Assembly (NCBI GenBank): GCA_002424815.1
Contig: DILB01000008.1
Span: forward strand, 1 to 64,000
Reading direction: 5' to 3'
From: Caryophanales bacterium UBA5603
GTDB taxonomy: Bacteria; Bacillota_I; Bacilli_A; Izemoplasmatales; Hujiaoplasmataceae
DNA: 64,000 bases
Below are positions 8,164-19,892 of this stretch, one piece after another (positions within the stretch are counted from its first letter, which is position 1; every line of letters starts with the position of its first letter). The notes under the pieces were generated by a model. That model did no database searches. It saw nothing but the letters and a program-made list of their open reading frames with translations, and was not told where the DNA came from. A program made the translations under genes and the position numbers.

Positions 8164-9438
8164 TTATCGAATGATGTCTAATCCCATATAAGGGCGCAGC
8201 ACTTCTGGAACAATGATTGATCCATCCGCCTGCTGATAATTTTCCATGACGGCTATCACCGTTCTACCCACCGCTAAACCAGAACCATTTAGTGTGTGAA
8301 CTAATTCGAGTTTCGAATCGATAGTGCGTCTAAACTTTATATTAGCTCTTCGTGCTTGATAGTCTTCGGCATTAGAAATCGAACCAATTTCACGATATTT
8401 ATTTTCAGAAGGAATCCAAACTTCGATATCATAGGTTTTACGCATACTCTGTCCAAGATCACCAGTACAAAGTTCTACAACTCTATAAGGAATTTTAAGT
8501 GCTTGTAATACAGCCTCGGAATCTTTAAGCATCGCTTCAAGATCATCATAAGATTCTTCTGGTTTTGAGAATTTAATTAACTCAACTTTATTGAATTGAT
8601 GTTGTCTAAGAATTCCCCGAGTGTCTCTTCCTGCGGACCCGGCTTCCTGTCTAAAAGCTGTAGTGTATGCAACATACTTAATTGGAAGTAATGATACATC
8701 TAACACTTCGTCACGATGCAAATTGATTGTGGGAACTTCTGCGGTCGGATTTAGATAAAGATTGCGATCATCATAAAGTTTAAATGCATCTTCCTTAAAT
8801 TTGGGAAATTGTCCTGTAGCAATCATCGAGGCTTCATTAACAATATAGGGTGGAATGATTTCGCGATATCCGTGTCGATTACTATGAAGGTCCATCATGA
8901 ACATGATGAGAGATCGTTCAAGTCTTGCACCCATTCCTTTATAAACAACGAACCGGCTTCCAGTTATTTTTCCTGCACGATTGAAATCAAGGATATCTAA
9001 TGATTCACCTAATTCATAATGTGTTTTTATAGGAAACCCAAATTGTGTAGGTTTTAAGTATTTTTTAATCTCTCTATTTTCTGAATCGTCTTTGCCAATT
9101 GGAATTGATTCGTTGGGTAAATTGGGCGTAATTAGCAATAAATTTTTAATTTCTTCATCTAATTTTAAAACAAGATCATCAAGACGTTTGATATTTTCAG
9201 CAATCAAAGCAACAGAAGTTTGTAATTCTGAAGTGTCTTTGCCAGAGCGTTTAAATTCGCCGATTTGTCGAGAAGTTTCGTTTTTCTTAGCTTTCAATGT
9301 TTCGACAGTCTGAATTGCTTCACGGCGATCCTTATCTTTAATTACAATGTCATAGATGTATTTAAAATCACCATTGCGACGAGAAAGAAGTTCATATACT
9401 TTGTCGGTTTCTTCACGAATTAATTTAATATCCAACAT
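8164..9438 (-). CDS. serS: Seryl-tRNA synthetase
   Basis: Class II aminoacyl-tRNA synthetase charging tRNA-Ser. N-terminal coiled-coil arm over about residues 25-105 (rich in Lys/Glu, ending [19 protein letters not shown]), then the catalytic core with motif 2 [20 protein letters not shown] and motif 3 [20 protein letters not shown]. Length of 424 is typical. Site GGGGACT precedes the ATG. Lies 15 bases downstream of gyrA and is probably the last gene of the yaaA-recF-gyrB-gyrA transcript, with the shared terminator after it. Confidence 0.97.
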   Translation of the reverse strand: MLDIKLIREETDKVYELLSRRNGDFKYIYDIVIKDKDRREAIQTVETLKAKKNETSRQIGEFKRSGKDTSELQTSVALIAENIKRLDDLVLKLDEEIKNLLLITPNLPNESIPIGKDDSENREIKKYLKPTQFGFPIKTHYELGESLDILDFNRAGKITGSRFVVYKGMGARLERSLIMFMMDLHSNRHGYREIIPPYIVNEASMIATGQFPKFKEDAFKLYDDRNLYLNPTAEVPTINLHRDEVLDVSLLPIKYVAYTTAFRQEAGSAGRDTRGILRQHQFNKVELIKFSKPEESYDDLEAMLKDSEAVLQALKIPYRVVELCTGDLGQSMRKTYDIEVWIPSENKYREIGSISNAEDYQARRANIKFRRTIDSKLELVHTLNGSGLAVGRTVIAVMENYQQADGSIIVPEVLRPYMGLDIIR

Positions 9439-9453
9439 TTTTTTAGTCCCCTT

Positions 9454-12117
9454 TTAATAGCTGTCGCTTAACAAATCATCGACATCTTCATCATCTGAAT
9501 CTATTTCAGAATCTTCATCTTCACTTTCGTCTTCAGATATTTCATGTCCTAAGAAACTTCGATATTGTTTGGCGAGCGATTCCGTTTCTTCAACTGGTAC
9601 TATCATCGGACGTGGTTCAGAAGAGGCTATGATTGTTTCATCAGTTTCATCTAAATTTTCATCAGTTTCGTCAGCTTTTGGCACAATGGCAATGGTCGCA
9701 ACCATATGCGCTTCAAGAAGATTGATTATTCTAACACCTTGTGTAGATCGTTTTGTTTGTGCAATTTGATCAATTGGAACACGAATAATCATTCCCTTAT
9801 CTGTTACTACTAATAAGTCTTCTTCGCTTGTCACGCTGACAAGTTTACACAGATTTCCATTTTTATCTGTAACATTGATTGTTTTTACACCTTTGCCACC
9901 ACGGCCTTGGAGACGATATTCATCAACGATAGTACGTTTACCGTATCCTTTTTCAGTAATCGCTAATATTTCATTTTGTTCGTCAGCTACCGCAGTCACT
10001 CCAATAACTTTTTCACCTTCAGAAAGATCGATACCCTTGACACCTGCGGCATTTCGTCCCATATAACGAACATCTTCCTCGCTGAATCGAATCGCTTTTC
10101 CGTTCGAAGCACCGATAAGAATATCTCTGCTTCCGTCCGTTAAACGAACACTGTGTAATTGGTCCCCTTCTCGCAGGGAAACGGCCCGAATTCCATTTGT
10201 TCTGATGTTTTGGAAATCTGATACTTTTGTGCGTTTTACAATTCCTTGTTGGGTAGTAAAGAATAAATATCCTTTTTCAAAATCCTTAACACTCATGATG
10301 GAAGCGAGTTCTTCACCATCGAGAAGATTGAGTAAATTTACAATTGGAAGGCCTTTTGAGTTTCTCCCAAGATTCGGAATCTTATATCCTTTCATCTTGT
10401 ATACACGGCCTAATGTTGTGAAGAAAAGCAAATAATCGTGAGTGGAAGTAGAGATGATTGAGTCAATCACATCGTCTTCATTCATTTTCATTCCGGTTTT
10501 TCCTCTGCCACCACGATTTTGTGATTTGTATACATCAATGTTCATTCGTTTAACATAACCGTTTGTCGTGACCGCAATAATAACATCTTCGATAGGAATC
10601 AAATCTTCATCCTCAATATCGTAATCTCCAAACGGATCAATTTCAGTGCGTCTTGAGTCGCCGAATTTATTCAAAATTTCTTTTGCATCATCGATTAAAA
10701 TTTGATTTTGTAATTCTTTGTTTGAAAGAATTCGATTATAAAATTCAATTGCTTTTTCTATTTCTTTTAATTCTTCATGAATTTTTGTTTGTTCAAGCCC
10801 AGATAATTTTCTTAATTGCATCGCAAGTATAGCTTTTGCTTGAACCTCAGAAAGATTAAATTGTTCCATCAGTTTTGCTTCAGTATTATCATATGTCTCT
10901 CTAATGGTTTTAACAACTGCATCAATATTATCAAGAGCAATCACAAATCCTTGAAGCAAATGTTCTCTTTGCACCGCTTTATCAAGATCGAATCTTGTTT
11001 TACGAACCAAAACTTCTGTTTGATGATTGAAATAATGAACTAAAACCGATTTTAATGGTAAGGTCTCAGGTTTATCATTGACCAAAGCAAGCATGTTAAC
11101 ACTGAAAGTAATCTGTAATTGTGAATTTTTATATAGATTATTAAGCAAAACTTCAGGATTGACATCTTTGCGCAGCTCCATCACAACACGCATTCCTTTA
11201 CGGTTGGATTCATCACGTAAATCTGTAATTCCTTCGATTTTTTTATCTTTTGCTAATTCAGCAATTCGCTCAATCAATGTGGTTTTATTGACTTGGTAAG
11301 GTATTTCTTTGATGATAATCTGTTTTTTGCCATTTGCCATTTCAAGAGTTTCAGTTTTAGCCTTAACCCTTACAATGCCTCTGCCAGTAACATAAGCATC
11401 CCGAATTCCTGAGAGGCCAAGAATAATACCTCCCGTTGGAAAATCAGGACCTTTGATGTGCTCCATCAATTCTTCAGTGGTTATATCGGGATTTTTTATA
11501 TAGGCAATATAGCCATTCAAAACTTCTGTCAAATTGTGTGGCGGAATGTTTGTTGCCATTCCAACTGCGATACCAGTCGCACCGTTGACAAGAATGTTTG
11601 GAAATTTTGATGGAAGTACTTTTGGTTCTCTTTCTGAACCATCATAATTATCGATAAAATCGACTGTGTTTTTACGAAGATCACGCAGCATTTCAAGGGT
11701 GATTTTTTCCATTTTAGCTTCAGTGTAACGCATCGCAGCTGCGCCATCACCATCAACAGAACCAAAATTACCATGACCATTGACAAGCGGGTATCGGTAG
11801 CTGAAATCTTGAGCCATACGAACCATGGAATCATAAATCGCCGAATCACCATGGGGGTGATATTTACCCATGACGTCACCGACGATTCTAGCAGATTTTT
11901 TATATTGTTTATCTGGATAAACTCCTAACTCATCCATTCCAAATAAGATGCGTCGATGTACGGGTTTTAATCCATCTCGAACATCTGGAAGCGCACGAGA
12001 AACAATGACACTCATCGCGTAACTTAAAAAGGAGGTTTTCATTTCGTTTGAGATGTTGACTTCAAGAACTTTGTTGCCACTCAATGGTGCAACAAATGGT
12101 TGTTTTAAATCATCCAT
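9454..12117 (-). CDS. gyrA: DNA gyrase subunit A
   Basis: Breakage-reunion subunit of gyrase. The active-site Tyr131 sits in [10 protein letters not shown], and the N-terminal block [18 protein letters not shown] is canonical. The GyrA-box is [10 protein letters not shown], beginning the six-bladed C-terminal wrapping domain (about residues 500-820). The tail after about residue 830 is low-complexity and strongly acidic (ending [19 protein letters not shown]). In E. coli an acidic GyrA tail modulates supercoiling, so a similar role is possible. Site GGAGGATTATC precedes the ATG. Lies 11 bases after gyrB. Confidence 0.97.
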   Translation of the reverse strand: MDDLKQPFVAPLSGNKVLEVNISNEMKTSFLSYAMSVIVSRALPDVRDGLKPVHRRILFGMDELGVYPDKQYKKSARIVGDVMGKYHPHGDSAIYDSMVRMAQDFSYRYPLVNGHGNFGSVDGDGAAAMRYTEAKMEKITLEMLRDLRKNTVDFIDNYDGSEREPKVLPSKFPNILVNGATGIAVGMATNIPPHNLTEVLNGYIAYIKNPDITTEELMEHIKGPDFPTGGIILGLSGIRDAYVTGRGIVRVKAKTETLEMANGKKQIIIKEIPYQVNKTTLIERIAELAKDKKIEGITDLRDESNRKGMRVVMELRKDVNPEVLLNNLYKNSQLQITFSVNMLALVNDKPETLPLKSVLVHYFNHQTEVLVRKTRFDLDKAVQREHLLQGFVIALDNIDAVVKTIRETYDNTEAKLMEQFNLSEVQAKAILAMQLRKLSGLEQTKIHEELKEIEKAIEFYNRILSNKELQNQILIDDAKEILNKFGDSRRTEIDPFGDYDIEDEDLIPIEDVIIAVTTNGYVKRMNIDVYKSQNRGGRGKTGMKMNEDDVIDSIISTSTHDYLLFFTTLGRVYKMKGYKIPNLGRNSKGLPIVNLLNLLDGEELASIMSVKDFEKGYLFFTTQQGIVKRTKVSDFQNIRTNGIRAVSLREGDQLHSVRLTDGSRDILIGASNGKAIRFSEEDVRYMGRNAAGVKGIDLSEGEKVIGVTAVADEQNEILAITEKGYGKRTIVDEYRLQGRGGKGVKTINVTDKNGNLCKLVSVTSEEDLLVVTDKGMIIRVPIDQIAQTKRSTQGVRIINLLEAHMVATIAIVPKADETDENLDETDETIIASSEPRPMIVPVEETESLAKQYRSFLGHEISEDESEDEDSEIDSDDEDVDDLLSDSY

Positions 12118-12128
12118 GATAATCCTCC

Positions 12129-14048
12129 TTAAATATCCAGATTACGCACATATTCTGCGTTGTTCTGAATGAATTCTTTTCTAGTAGATACGTCTTCTCC
12201 CATAAGCATTGAGAAAATCATATCCGCCTCCATTGCATCTTCAAGGTTCACTTGTAAAAGCGTTCTGCTACTTGGATCCATAGTGGTGTCCCAAAGTTGT
12301 TCTGGGTTCATTTCTCCCAGCCCTTTGTATCTTTGAATAACGGGCTTGCCATTTAATTTCGCTAAGATTACTTCAAGTTCTTTTTCTTCATAAGCATATT
12401 CAACAAATTTACCTTGTTGAACTTTAAATAAAGGTGGTTGCGCAATATAAATATATCCTTTTTCAATTAATTGACGCATATAGCGATAGAAGAAAGTTAA
12501 TAATAAGGTCCTGATATGAGCTCCATCAACGTCGGCATCGGTCATAATAATAATTTTATGATACCTTGCAGAGGCAATGCTAAATTCATCGCCGATACCA
12601 GTTCCAAACGCCTGAATCATTGACAAAATTTCTTTATTTCCTAGAACTTTATCAAGTCTAGCTTTTTCAACGTTAAGAACTTTACCACGTAAAGGTAGTA
12701 TAGCTTGATATTCTGAATCGCGACCTTGTTTTGCTGATCCGCCTGCAGAGTCACCTTCGACGATGTATATTTCGGATTTGGTTGAATCTTTTGTACGACA
12801 ATCAGCCAGTTTAGAAGCAAACCCAAGAGAATCTAATGGTGATTTCCGACGAGTCGCTTCTCTAGCTTTTTTGGCTGCAATACGAGCCCTTTGAGCCATA
12901 ATTGCTTTTTCAATGATTGTACGTGCAGCAGAAGGATTTTCCAAAAGGAAGCGTTCAAGTCCTTCTCCCATAATATTTGATACGACTCTTCGAACATCAG
13001 AAGATCCTAATTTCGCTTTTGTTTGACCTTCAAATTGAGGGTCAGGATGTTTGACAGAGATGATGGCTACCAAACCTTCACGGGTATCTTCGCCAAGTAA
13101 TGATTCATCTTTTTTAAAAATCCCATAATTTTTTCCGTAATTATTGATGATACGAGTTAATGTCAATTTAAATCCTTCTTCATGGGTTCCCCCTTCAGGA
13201 TTAGTGATATTGTTCGTAAAAGGATAAATATTTGAGGCATAGCCCGTATTGTATTGCATCGCAATTTCAATCGTTATACCTTCTTGTTCGCCTTCAAAAT
13301 AAGCAACCATTGGATGAAGCAATTCTTTTCCCGCATTAAGAAATTCAACGTATTCTCTGACGCCACCTCCATATAGATATTCTTTATGGACATTGACAGA
13401 TTCATCACGTAAATCTTTAATCGAAAAGCGAATCCCTTTATTTAAAAACGCTAATTGCTGGATCCGATTTCTCAATGTTTCAAATTCATATTCTTGAGAT
13501 TCGACAAATATTAAAGGGTCGGCTAAAAAAGTAACTCGCGTCCCCGTTTTATCGGTTTCACCAATACAAGTTAATTCTTGTTTGACAAATCCATGCTCAA
13601 AACCGATTTGATATATTTTTCCATCTTTATGAATTTCAATATTAAGGTATTCGCTCAATGCATTGACAACGGAAGCTCCAACGCCGTGTAATCCACCCGA
13701 GACTTTATATGAAGTATGATCAAATTTTCCGCCGGCATGTAAAACGGTATAAACCGTCTCAACAGACGGGCGTTTTGTTTTGGGGTGAATGTCAACTGGA
13801 ATACCACGACCGTTATCTTCAACGCGAATTACGTTACCAGGAAGAATTTCAACAGTGATAATATCGGCATATCCGGCGAGCGCCTCATCAACGGAATTAT
13901 CGACAATTTCCCATACAAGATGGTGCAATCCTCTAGGTCCGGTGGTGCCAATGTACATTCCGGGGCGTTTTTTTACCGCTTCCAATCCCTCAAGAATTTG
14001 AATATTACTGGAATTGTAAGTGCCGTTGTTACTGTGATTATGATCCAT
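12129..14048 (-). CDS. gyrB: DNA gyrase subunit B
   Basis: ATPase subunit of gyrase, 639 residues. GHKL ATP-binding domain with [15 protein letters not shown] (Asn51 binds Mg) and [15 protein letters not shown] signature [16 protein letters not shown] and [13 protein letters not shown]-terminal [15 protein letters not shown] start at the ATG at 14048, which has AGGAGG nine bases upstream, not at the longer in-frame ATG at 14081 that lies inside recF. The start overlaps the end of recF by 11 bases. Confidence 0.97.
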   Translation of the reverse strand: MDHNHSNNGTYNSSNIQILEGLEAVKKRPGMYIGTTGPRGLHHLVWEIVDNSVDEALAGYADIITVEILPGNVIRVEDNGRGIPVDIHPKTKRPSVETVYTVLHAGGKFDHTSYKVSGGLHGVGASVVNALSEYLNIEIHKDGKIYQIGFEHGFVKQELTCIGETDKTGTRVTFLADPLIFVESQEYEFETLRNRIQQLAFLNKGIRFSIKDLRDESVNVHKEYLYGGGVREYVEFLNAGKELLHPMVAYFEGEQEGITIEIAMQYNTGYASNIYPFTNNITNPEGGTHEEGFKLTLTRIINNYGKNYGIFKKDESLLGEDTREGLVAIISVKHPDPQFEGQTKAKLGSSDVRRVVSNIMGEGLERFLLENPSAARTIIEKAIMAQRARIAAKKAREATRRKSPLDSLGFASKLADCRTKDSTKSEIYIVEGDSAGGSAKQGRDSEYQAILPLRGKVLNVEKARLDKVLGNKEILSMIQAFGTGIGDEFSIASARYHKIIIMTDADVDGAHIRTLLLTFFYRYMRQLIEKGYIYIAQPPLFKVQQGKFVEYAYEEKELEVILAKLNGKPVIQRYKGLGEMNPEQLWDTTMDPSSRTLLQVNLEDAMEADMIFSMLMGEDVSTRKEFIQNNAEYVRNLDI

Positions 14049-15135
14049 TATGTGTTTCCTCCTTGATATAGCCTTTGGCAACCTTGAAAATCTTAGATTG
14101 TCTCAAAATGTCGTTTTCAATTTCGTTCAGTCCGGTAGTCGTTATGATGGCTTGTCCCCCAGAACTAATTAAATATCTTAATAATCGATTTTGTTTTTCT
14201 TGATCTAACTCACTAAGAACATCATCTAGTAAAAATATTGGCTTGTCATTTTTCAAATCAAAGATGTAGTCTATTACAGCTAAGTCAATAGCTAATATAA
14301 TCATTCTTTGTTCTCCCTGAGATGCTAAACCCTTTGCAGACTTATCAGACAATAAGAAATCAAAGTCATCCCGGTGGGGGCCATAGTTTGTCGTTCCTGA
14401 TAAAATGTCTGTTCTAACGCGTGATTTTAGCGTATCAAGAATGTTTTCTGAGATAGATGGTAAGTAAGTCAGCTGAAATGAATCCTTCTTTGTTGTCAAA
14501 AATTGATAGTTTATAGCAGCCTTTTCTCCTATGATTTGAATAAACTTTTGTCTTGCACTAATAATTTTTTCAATTTCCTGCGACAATTGTTCTGTAATAA
14601 CATCTAGTAACGTTGTATCTTTTTGTGCTCCCGATTGCATTTGTTTAAGTAATTCATTGCGCTGTTTTAATACATATTTAAAATCAGAGAGATTTTTAAG
14701 ATAGTTTCGGTCGACTTGCCCAAGAATAATATCAAAAAAATAACGGCGCCCAACCGGAGAGCCTTTGACGAGATTTAAATCTTCTGGAGCAAAGAGAACA
14801 ATATTAAGATTCCCGATGTAATCACTAAGTCGTTTTACTTCTTGGCCATTCATTAAAACTTTTTTACCAAGTTCAGACAAAACAATTTGCATATCCATTT
14901 GTCGTTCTTTCATTGCTACAATCGCTTTAATTTTAGTGTAGTCGCATTGAAAACGAATCAAATCCAAATCTTCACTCCGATATGACTTCGATAAACCAAG
15001 CACATATATCGCTTCAAGAAAATTTGTTTTTCCTTCGCCATTTTGACCAACCAAAAAATTTAGACCCGGGCTTAACAAAAGAGACTGTTTTAAATAATTT
15101 CGAAAATCATTAAGACTGATATTTAGAATTTTCAT
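14038..15135 (-). CDS. recF: RecF, single-strand gap repair ATPase
   Basis: SMC-like ATPase that helps load RecA at gaps during repair. Walker [14 protein letters not shown], signature [19 protein letters not shown], Walker [12 protein letters not shown]. Length of 365 is normal. There is no clear ribosome site in front of the ATG at 15135; it begins two bases after the yaaA stop, so coupling to yaaA is likely. Overlaps gyrB at its end. Confidence 0.95.
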   Translation of the reverse strand: MKILNISLNDFRNYLKQSLLLSPGLNFLVGQNGEGKTNFLEAIYVLGLSKSYRSEDLDLIRFQCDYTKIKAIVAMKERQMDMQIVLSELGKKVLMNGQEVKRLSDYIGNLNIVLFAPEDLNLVKGSPVGRRYFFDIILGQVDRNYLKNLSDFKYVLKQRNELLKQMQSGAQKDTTLLDVITEQLSQEIEKIISARQKFIQIIGEKAAINYQFLTTKKDSFQLTYLPSISENILDTLKSRVRTDILSGTTNYGPHRDDFDFLLSDKSAKGLASQGEQRMIILAIDLAVIDYIFDLKNDKPIFLLDDVLSELDQEKQNRLLRYLISSGGQAIITTTGLNEIENDILRQSKIFKVAKGYIKEETHNGS

Positions 15136-15139
15136 ATTT

Positions 15140-15352
15140 TTAGCGGACTATCATGAACGGTTCAAGTCCTTCAACCGTAACGAGATCTCCAGGGAATAAT
15201 TTTCTTCCCCGCCTTACATCAATTTCTTGATTGATATGGACATCGTTTTCCGAGAGATAAAATTTAGCTTCACCACCGCTCGATATTAAATCAGCAAGTT
15301 TCAAAAACTGACCAAGCGTAATATACGGGGTATTAATTTTTATTTTCGTCAT
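15140..15352 (-). CDS. yaaA: YaaA/RlbA-type S4-domain RNA-binding protein
   Basis: Small S4-domain protein, 70 residues, of the kind found between dnaN and recF in Firmicutes; B. subtilis YaaA acts in large-subunit assembly. Shows the S4 pattern ITLGQFLKLADLISSGGEAK and VNQEIDVRRGRKLFPGD-like turn. Site GAGGTGTTTCC before the ATG. It remains attached to recF here although dnaN is 26 kb away. First gene of the gyrase operon. Confidence 0.9.
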   Translation of the reverse strand: MTKIKINTPYITLGQFLKLADLISSGGEAKFYLSENDVHINQEIDVRRGRKLFPGDLVTVEGLEPFMIVR

Positions 15353-15390
15353 GGAAACACCTCAAAAATACGAAAATCCTTATATATAAT

Positions 15391-15419
15391 ATTATATAAT
15401 ATTTATATATAATTTACAA
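15391..15419 (-). promoter_or_regulatory. Promoter of yaaA-recF-gyrB-gyrA-serS
   Basis: Minus strand TTGTAA (-35), exactly 17 bases, TATAAT (-10), in a very AT-rich stretch about 40 bases before yaaA. Confidence 0.65.
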
Positions 15420-15486
15420 GTTTTAATTTGGGTTTCAAAGCATGTATTTAATGAAAAAATCAGACTAAAATCATCTGTTTAAATAT

Positions 15487-15514
15487 AAAATCGCACAGAT
15501 ATTTGTGCGATTTT
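15487..15514 (-). terminator. Terminator of mfd
   Basis: Perfect 11-bp stem AAAATCGCACA / TGTGCGATTTT with a 6-base loop, 23 bases past the mfd stop. T-rich on the 3' side. Confidence 0.8.
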
Positions 15515-15536
15515 ATATTTAAACTAAGAAGCGAGA

Positions 15537-18500
15537 TTAAGAAACAATTTTTTCTAAAAAATCACACATTGTAAACAACCAATGTTTATCTAATTGAATT
15601 GTGTCTAAGATTATATTTATTCGATCTTGTTTATATGCAAAACGAAGATATTTAGAAATTTTCATGCCGGTCGAAAACAATTTATCTCCAGCTATGACTT
15701 TCGTTCCTTCTTCAGAAATGATTAATGTTATATTAGTTTTCGATTCAATCATTTTTTCAACATCAATTTTTGCGGAGAAGTACTCAAATAATTTTTCGTA
15801 CATATAGATCTCAAGATTAGGGTCATAACGTCCAAAGCGATCCATAAACTCTTCGAGTAAACCATTAATTTCCTTAACTGAATGCACGTCTTTTATTTTG
15901 GTGTGCATTTCTAATTTTACAAAATCATCGTCAATATACTTATCATCGATATATTTTGATACTTTAGCTCTTACTTTTGAAATGGGTTCAATTTCAGGGT
16001 CTAAACCTTGCTGCCTATGAACTTCTTCCTGAAGAATTCGCATGTATAAATCAACACCAACTGAATCGATAAATCCCGATTGTTCACTCCCTAAAACATC
16101 TCCTGCGCCTCTAATTGATAAATCTCTAACCGCTATTTTAAAACCACTTCCAAGTTCAGTGAATTCCTTGATCACCATCAGTCTCTTCTCTGCCTCTTCG
16201 GTCATAACCTTATTTTTACCATACATTAAATACGCGTATGCAATACGATTAGAACGACCAACTCTTCCTCTTATTTGATATAGCTGAGATAGCCCTAAAC
16301 GGTCAGCATCATGAATGATTAATGTGTTTGCATTAGGTATATCGATTCCTGTTTCAATAATTGTTGTCGAGATTAGAACGTCAATCTTACTGTCAATAAA
16401 ATCAGAGACTACCGCTTCAAGTTCAACTTTGTTCATCTGTCCGTGTATGATGTCAACCCTAGCTTCCGGAACTAATTTTTTGATTTTTGTTTCAATAATA
16501 TCGATATCATCTATACGATTATAAATATAGAATATTTGCCCATTTCTGGCGAGTTCCCGCTCTATAGCGTCTTTAATTATTGTATCATTTCTTTCTAAAA
16601 CATAAGTCTGAATTGGGTATCTGTTTTCTGGTGCAGTTTCCAGTAATGACATATTCTTGACACCCATAATTGCCATTTGTAATGTTCTTGGAATTGGCGT
16701 AGCGGATAAAGATAATACATCAACATTAACCTTCATTTCTTTGATTCTTTCTTTATGTTCAACACCAAATCTTTGTTCTTCATCAATAACTAATAATCCT
16801 AGGTCTTTAAACTCGACATCTTTGCTTAAGATACGATGCGTCCCGATAACAACATCAACCCTACCGGTTTTTATATCTGAAATTGTTTGGTTCTGTGCCT
16901 TCTTTGATACAAACCGATTCATTAATTTTACATTGATACCAAACTTATCCATTCTTCGAGTAAAGGTCTGAAAATGTTGTCTAGCTAAAACAGTTGTAGG
17001 AGCGAGATATGCTACTTGTTTATTACTAAGAACCGCCTTGAACGCGGCTCTCAAAGCTACCTCAGTTTTTCCAAATCCGACATCTCCGCATAATAAACGA
17101 TCCATTGGTCGAATACTTTCCATATCTCTTTTTACATCTTCGATTGCTTTAAGTTGATCAGCAGTTTCTTCAAACTCAAAATCGGCTTCGAATTCTTCTT
17201 GCATATCATCATCTTTGATAAATGCAAATCCTTCACTTTTTTCGCGGAGAGCATATAAATTGATCAGTTTTTCTGCAATATCTTTGACTTTAGCTCTAAC
17301 TCTTTGTTTTGTTTTGGCCCATTCCGTTCCGCCTAATTTGTTCAACCGTGGAGCAAAGCCTTCGCTACCAGCATATTTTTGTACCTGAGAAACTGCATCA
17401 ACAGGAATATATAATTTATCCCCATCTCGATACTCAATGTGGATATAGTCATTCTTTGTAGAACCTAATTCCATTGTCACAATCTCTAAAAATTTTCCTA
17501 TTCCATAATCATTATGGACAACATAATCTCCAGGTTTCAAATCATTAACAGAAAAAACACGTTTAGTGTTTTGATAAACCGATCTATACTTACTCTTTTT
17601 TGGAGTATGACTTTTTTTAATAAGATTTGTTTCCGTTATTATTCTAAGTCGTCCTGTTTCAACATTAACGTCAAATAATCTTTCATCTACAATAAGGTTA
17701 ATTGCATTTTCAAACAGATCATCATTTTGACTTAAGATAAAATACGGAATATTTTCATCATCCAGCATTTCAACAAGATTATCCCTAATTTTCGATGTAC
17801 CAAATGCGATTAAGGTTGTGGTTTTCGATATCCCACTTCTTAAATCCTCGAATAATGTAGAAAAATCTCCTTCATAGACTCTTGTTTCTTTGCTAAAAAC
17901 TTTTAACTTAGTGTCAAACGAACTACGATACTCATGATTTAAATAATCTAGACAAACGCGATTATTACAAGCGATACTATCAATGTGAAAAAGCATTTCA
18001 AATCCAATCTTTGGATAGTCATCGGTTGTCATATACCAATCGCTTATTTCGTGGGTAATGATATCGAATTGCTCTAGCCCGCGATGATAGTCGAAAAAGA
18101 ATATAAGTCGATCATCTGCATAATCAACTATAGTGTTTTTATCAGAATACATAATAGGAATATATCTTGCTAATCGATCTAATTGTTGATGAGAAACAAG
18201 CGAGTCTTTATCTTGTTGAATTTTTTCAATCGCGGTGTTTGAAAAATGATTTTCACTAACTTTTTTATCGATATGAGAAAGAATAATTTTCAATTCTTCT
18301 TCGCCATAAAAAAATTCATACATCGGCATGATTTGAAGCTTATTTACCGTTTCGATAGAACGCTGAGAATCAATATCAAATGTTTTAATTTTCTCTAATA
18401 AATCGCCAAAAAAATCAAGTCGATAAGGTCTTGTTTGATTTAAAGGAAATATATCAACAATTCCTCCGCGAACACTAAAATCACCGGGTTTTTCGACTGT

Positions 18501-18998
18501 ATACTCTCGTTTATATCCATAAGAAACAAGCAAAGAAGACAAATGCATTATTTCGTATTCTTTTCCTGTTTCAATATCTAAAATGGCATTTTCCCAAGTT
18601 TTTTTCGGCATTTGCGGTTTAACAAGCCCGGTCGTGTGAGTTACCACGATTTTACGAGTATTAAATAATAAATCGCAAATTGTATTGATTCGTTCGGTTT
18701 TGAATTCGTTTGAGCTAACTAACATTTCACTGGTTACAAATTCATCTTGAGGAAAGAAATTAATCATATCACTTCCGAGAACTGAAGATAAACGATCATA
18801 AATCAATTGTGCTTTATATAAATTGGGGGCTGAAACGAAGATTGTTTTATTTGTCGAAAAGAAAGCGTCCACAATCAATAAAATCATTGATTCATCATTC
18901 AATTCGTTAATGAGAATTGATTGCTTTGGTTTTTTTATTTCAAAAAGATATTTCTGAATAATAGCATCTTTATGTAAATGTTTATAATAGGTAAACAC
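15537..18998 (-). CDS. mfd: Transcription-repair coupling factor Mfd
   Basis: DNA translocase that removes stalled RNA polymerase and recruits UvrA. At 1153 residues it is full length: UvrB-homology N-terminal part, CarD-like RNA polymerase interaction domain beginning near KPGDYVVHNDYGIGKF, and RecG-like motor with Walker A GDVGFGKTEVALRA and DEEQ box VIDEEQRFGV. QIRGRVGRSNRIAYAYLMY is motif VI, and a C-terminal D7 domain follows. The start is GTG at 18998, with GAGGTGATGAT in front. An overlapping ATG two bases earlier is out of frame. In many Firmicutes pth precedes mfd; here pth is near rpmH instead. Confidence 0.97.
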   Translation of the reverse strand: MFTYYKHLHKDAIIQKYLFEIKKPKQSILINELNDESMILLIVDAFFSTNKTIFVSAPNLYKAQLIYDRLSSVLGSDMINFFPQDEFVTSEMLVSSNEFKTERINTICDLLFNTRKIVVTHTTGLVKPQMPKKTWENAILDIETGKEYEIMHLSSLLVSYGYKREYTVEKPGDFSVRGGIVDIFPLNQTRPYRLDFFGDLLEKIKTFDIDSQRSIETVNKLQIMPMYEFFYGEEELKIILSHIDKKVSENHFSNTAIEKIQQDKDSLVSHQQLDRLARYIPIMYSDKNTIVDYADDRLIFFFDYHRGLEQFDIITHEISDWYMTTDDYPKIGFEMLFHIDSIACNNRVCLDYLNHEYRSSFDTKLKVFSKETRVYEGDFSTLFEDLRSGISKTTTLIAFGTSKIRDNLVEMLDDENIPYFILSQNDDLFENAINLIVDERLFDVNVETGRLRIITETNLIKKSHTPKKSKYRSVYQNTKRVFSVNDLKPGDYVVHNDYGIGKFLEIVTMELGSTKNDYIHIEYRDGDKLYIPVDAVSQVQKYAGSEGFAPRLNKLGGTEWAKTKQRVRAKVKDIAEKLINLYALREKSEGFAFIKDDDMQEEFEADFEFEETADQLKAIEDVKRDMESIRPMDRLLCGDVGFGKTEVALRAAFKAVLSNKQVAYLAPTTVLARQHFQTFTRRMDKFGINVKLMNRFVSKKAQNQTISDIKTGRVDVVIGTHRILSKDVEFKDLGLLVIDEEQRFGVEHKERIKEMKVNVDVLSLSATPIPRTLQMAIMGVKNMSLLETAPENRYPIQTYVLERNDTIIKDAIERELARNGQIFYIYNRIDDIDIIETKIKKLVPEARVDIIHGQMNKVELEAVVSDFIDSKIDVLISTTIIETGIDIPNANTLIIHDADRLGLSQLYQIRGRVGRSNRIAYAYLMYGKNKVMTEEAEKRLMVIKEFTELGSGFKIAVRDLSIRGAGDVLGSEQSGFIDSVGVDLYMRILQEEVHRQQGLDPEIEPISKVRAKVSKYIDDKYIDDDFVKLEMHTKIKDVHSVKEINGLLEEFMDRFGRYDPNLEIYMYEKLFEYFSAKIDVEKMIESKTNITLIISEEGTKVIAGDKLFSTGMKISKYLRFAYKQDRINIILDTIQLDKHWLFTMCDFLEKIVS

Positions 18999-19019
18999 AT
19001 CATCACCTCACGTCGTTTT

Positions 19020-19040
19020 GGCGAGTTTATACAACTCGCC
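19020..19040 (-). other. Hairpin in the mfd leader
   Basis: Perfect 8-bp inverted repeat GGCGAGTT / AACTCGCC, loop 5, about 20 bases before the mfd ribosome site and downstream of its -10. It has no T-tract on either strand, so it is not an intrinsic terminator. Role unknown. Confidence 0.4.
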
Positions 19041-19067
19041 TGGGTATCACATATTAAATTCATGCGT

Positions 19068-19073
19068 AGTATA
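19068..19073 (-). promoter_or_regulatory. Extended -10 promoter of mfd
   Basis: Minus strand TGG-TATACT about 70 bases before the GTG start; no good -35. Confidence 0.45.
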
Positions 19074-19142
19074 CCATAAAAAATGACAAATATCTATTGA
19101 ACAAAGCGTTGCTTTTTGTATTAATAAATAACACAAAAATAT

Positions 19143-19892
19143 TTATTTACGGTTTTGAATGCGATAAGCAAACGGCATAATCCAACTAACGGGTAATAAT
19201 TTCAAGAAGAATCTTGTGATTTTCATCATAACGCCTGGAACAATTACCTTTTTTCCTGCGAGCATATCTCTAATAGCAATTTTCGCACATTTATCTGCGC
19301 TCATGCCTTGCATTTTCTGCTTTGTATTCGCAACTTTTCCAAATTCTGTCACAACCGGCCCTGGATTAAGGGTTAAAACTTTTATAGGACTTCGACTTTT
19401 TCGTAATTCACAGTTGATGGCTCTGCTGAAATTGAGAACATAAGCTTTTGATGCTGAATAAGAAGCCATAAGTGGCGTGGGCAGCATTCCCGCAATGCTA
19501 GCAACATTAAGAATTATCCCTTTTTTCATTGATCTAACAAATAATTTCGTCAATGTATGTACCGCAATAATATTTGTTTCAATCATTTTTAGTTCAATGC
19601 CCAAATCAATTTCATCGAAACGTCCCACTTGACCAAAGCCTGCGTTATTGATGATAATTTCAGGTTGATAAGTTTGAGTTTCTTCATGAAGTTTTTCACA
19701 GTTTTTAACCGATGAAACATCCATAACTTTAATAATGACTTCAACTTTATTAGATTCTTCAATCTTTGCTTTGATTTGTTTTAGTTCGGATTCTCGTCGA
19801 GCAACTAAAATCAAACTATAATTTTTCTTGGCGAGTTCGAATGCCATTGCTCTTCCAATCCCGCTAGAAGCGCCTGTAATCAAAGCAAACAT
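19143..19892 (-). CDS. Short-chain dehydrogenase/reductase (YqjQ/DltE-like)
   Basis: Classical NAD(P)-dependent SDR, 249 residues. Nucleotide-binding TGASSGIGRAMAFEL at the N-terminus, NNAG motif, catalytic Ser in NVASIAG and YxxxK as YSASKAYVLNFSRAI, then LNPGPVVTEF. The basic residues in VARRESE after strand 2 suggest NADPH. Substrate unknown. A hydrophobic C-terminus (about residues 225-245) could associate with the membrane. The ATG overlaps the stop of the upstream membrane-protein gene, so the two are co-translated. Confidence 0.85.
   Translation of the reverse strand: MFALITGASSGIGRAMAFELAKKNYSLILVARRESELKQIKAKIEESNKVEVIIKVMDVSSVKNCEKLHEETQTYQPEIIINNAGFGQVGRFDEIDLGIELKMIETNIIAVHTLTKLFVRSMKKGIILNVASIAGMLPTPLMASYSASKAYVLNFSRAINCELRKSRSPIKVLTLNPGPVVTEFGKVANTKQKMQGMSADKCAKIAIRDMLAGKKVIVPGVMMKITRFFLKLLPVSWIMPFAYRIQNRK

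Noticed and set aside
11529..11879. 116-residue minus-strand open frame inside gyrA
   Set aside because: Out-of-frame shadow of the conserved gyrA coding sequence.
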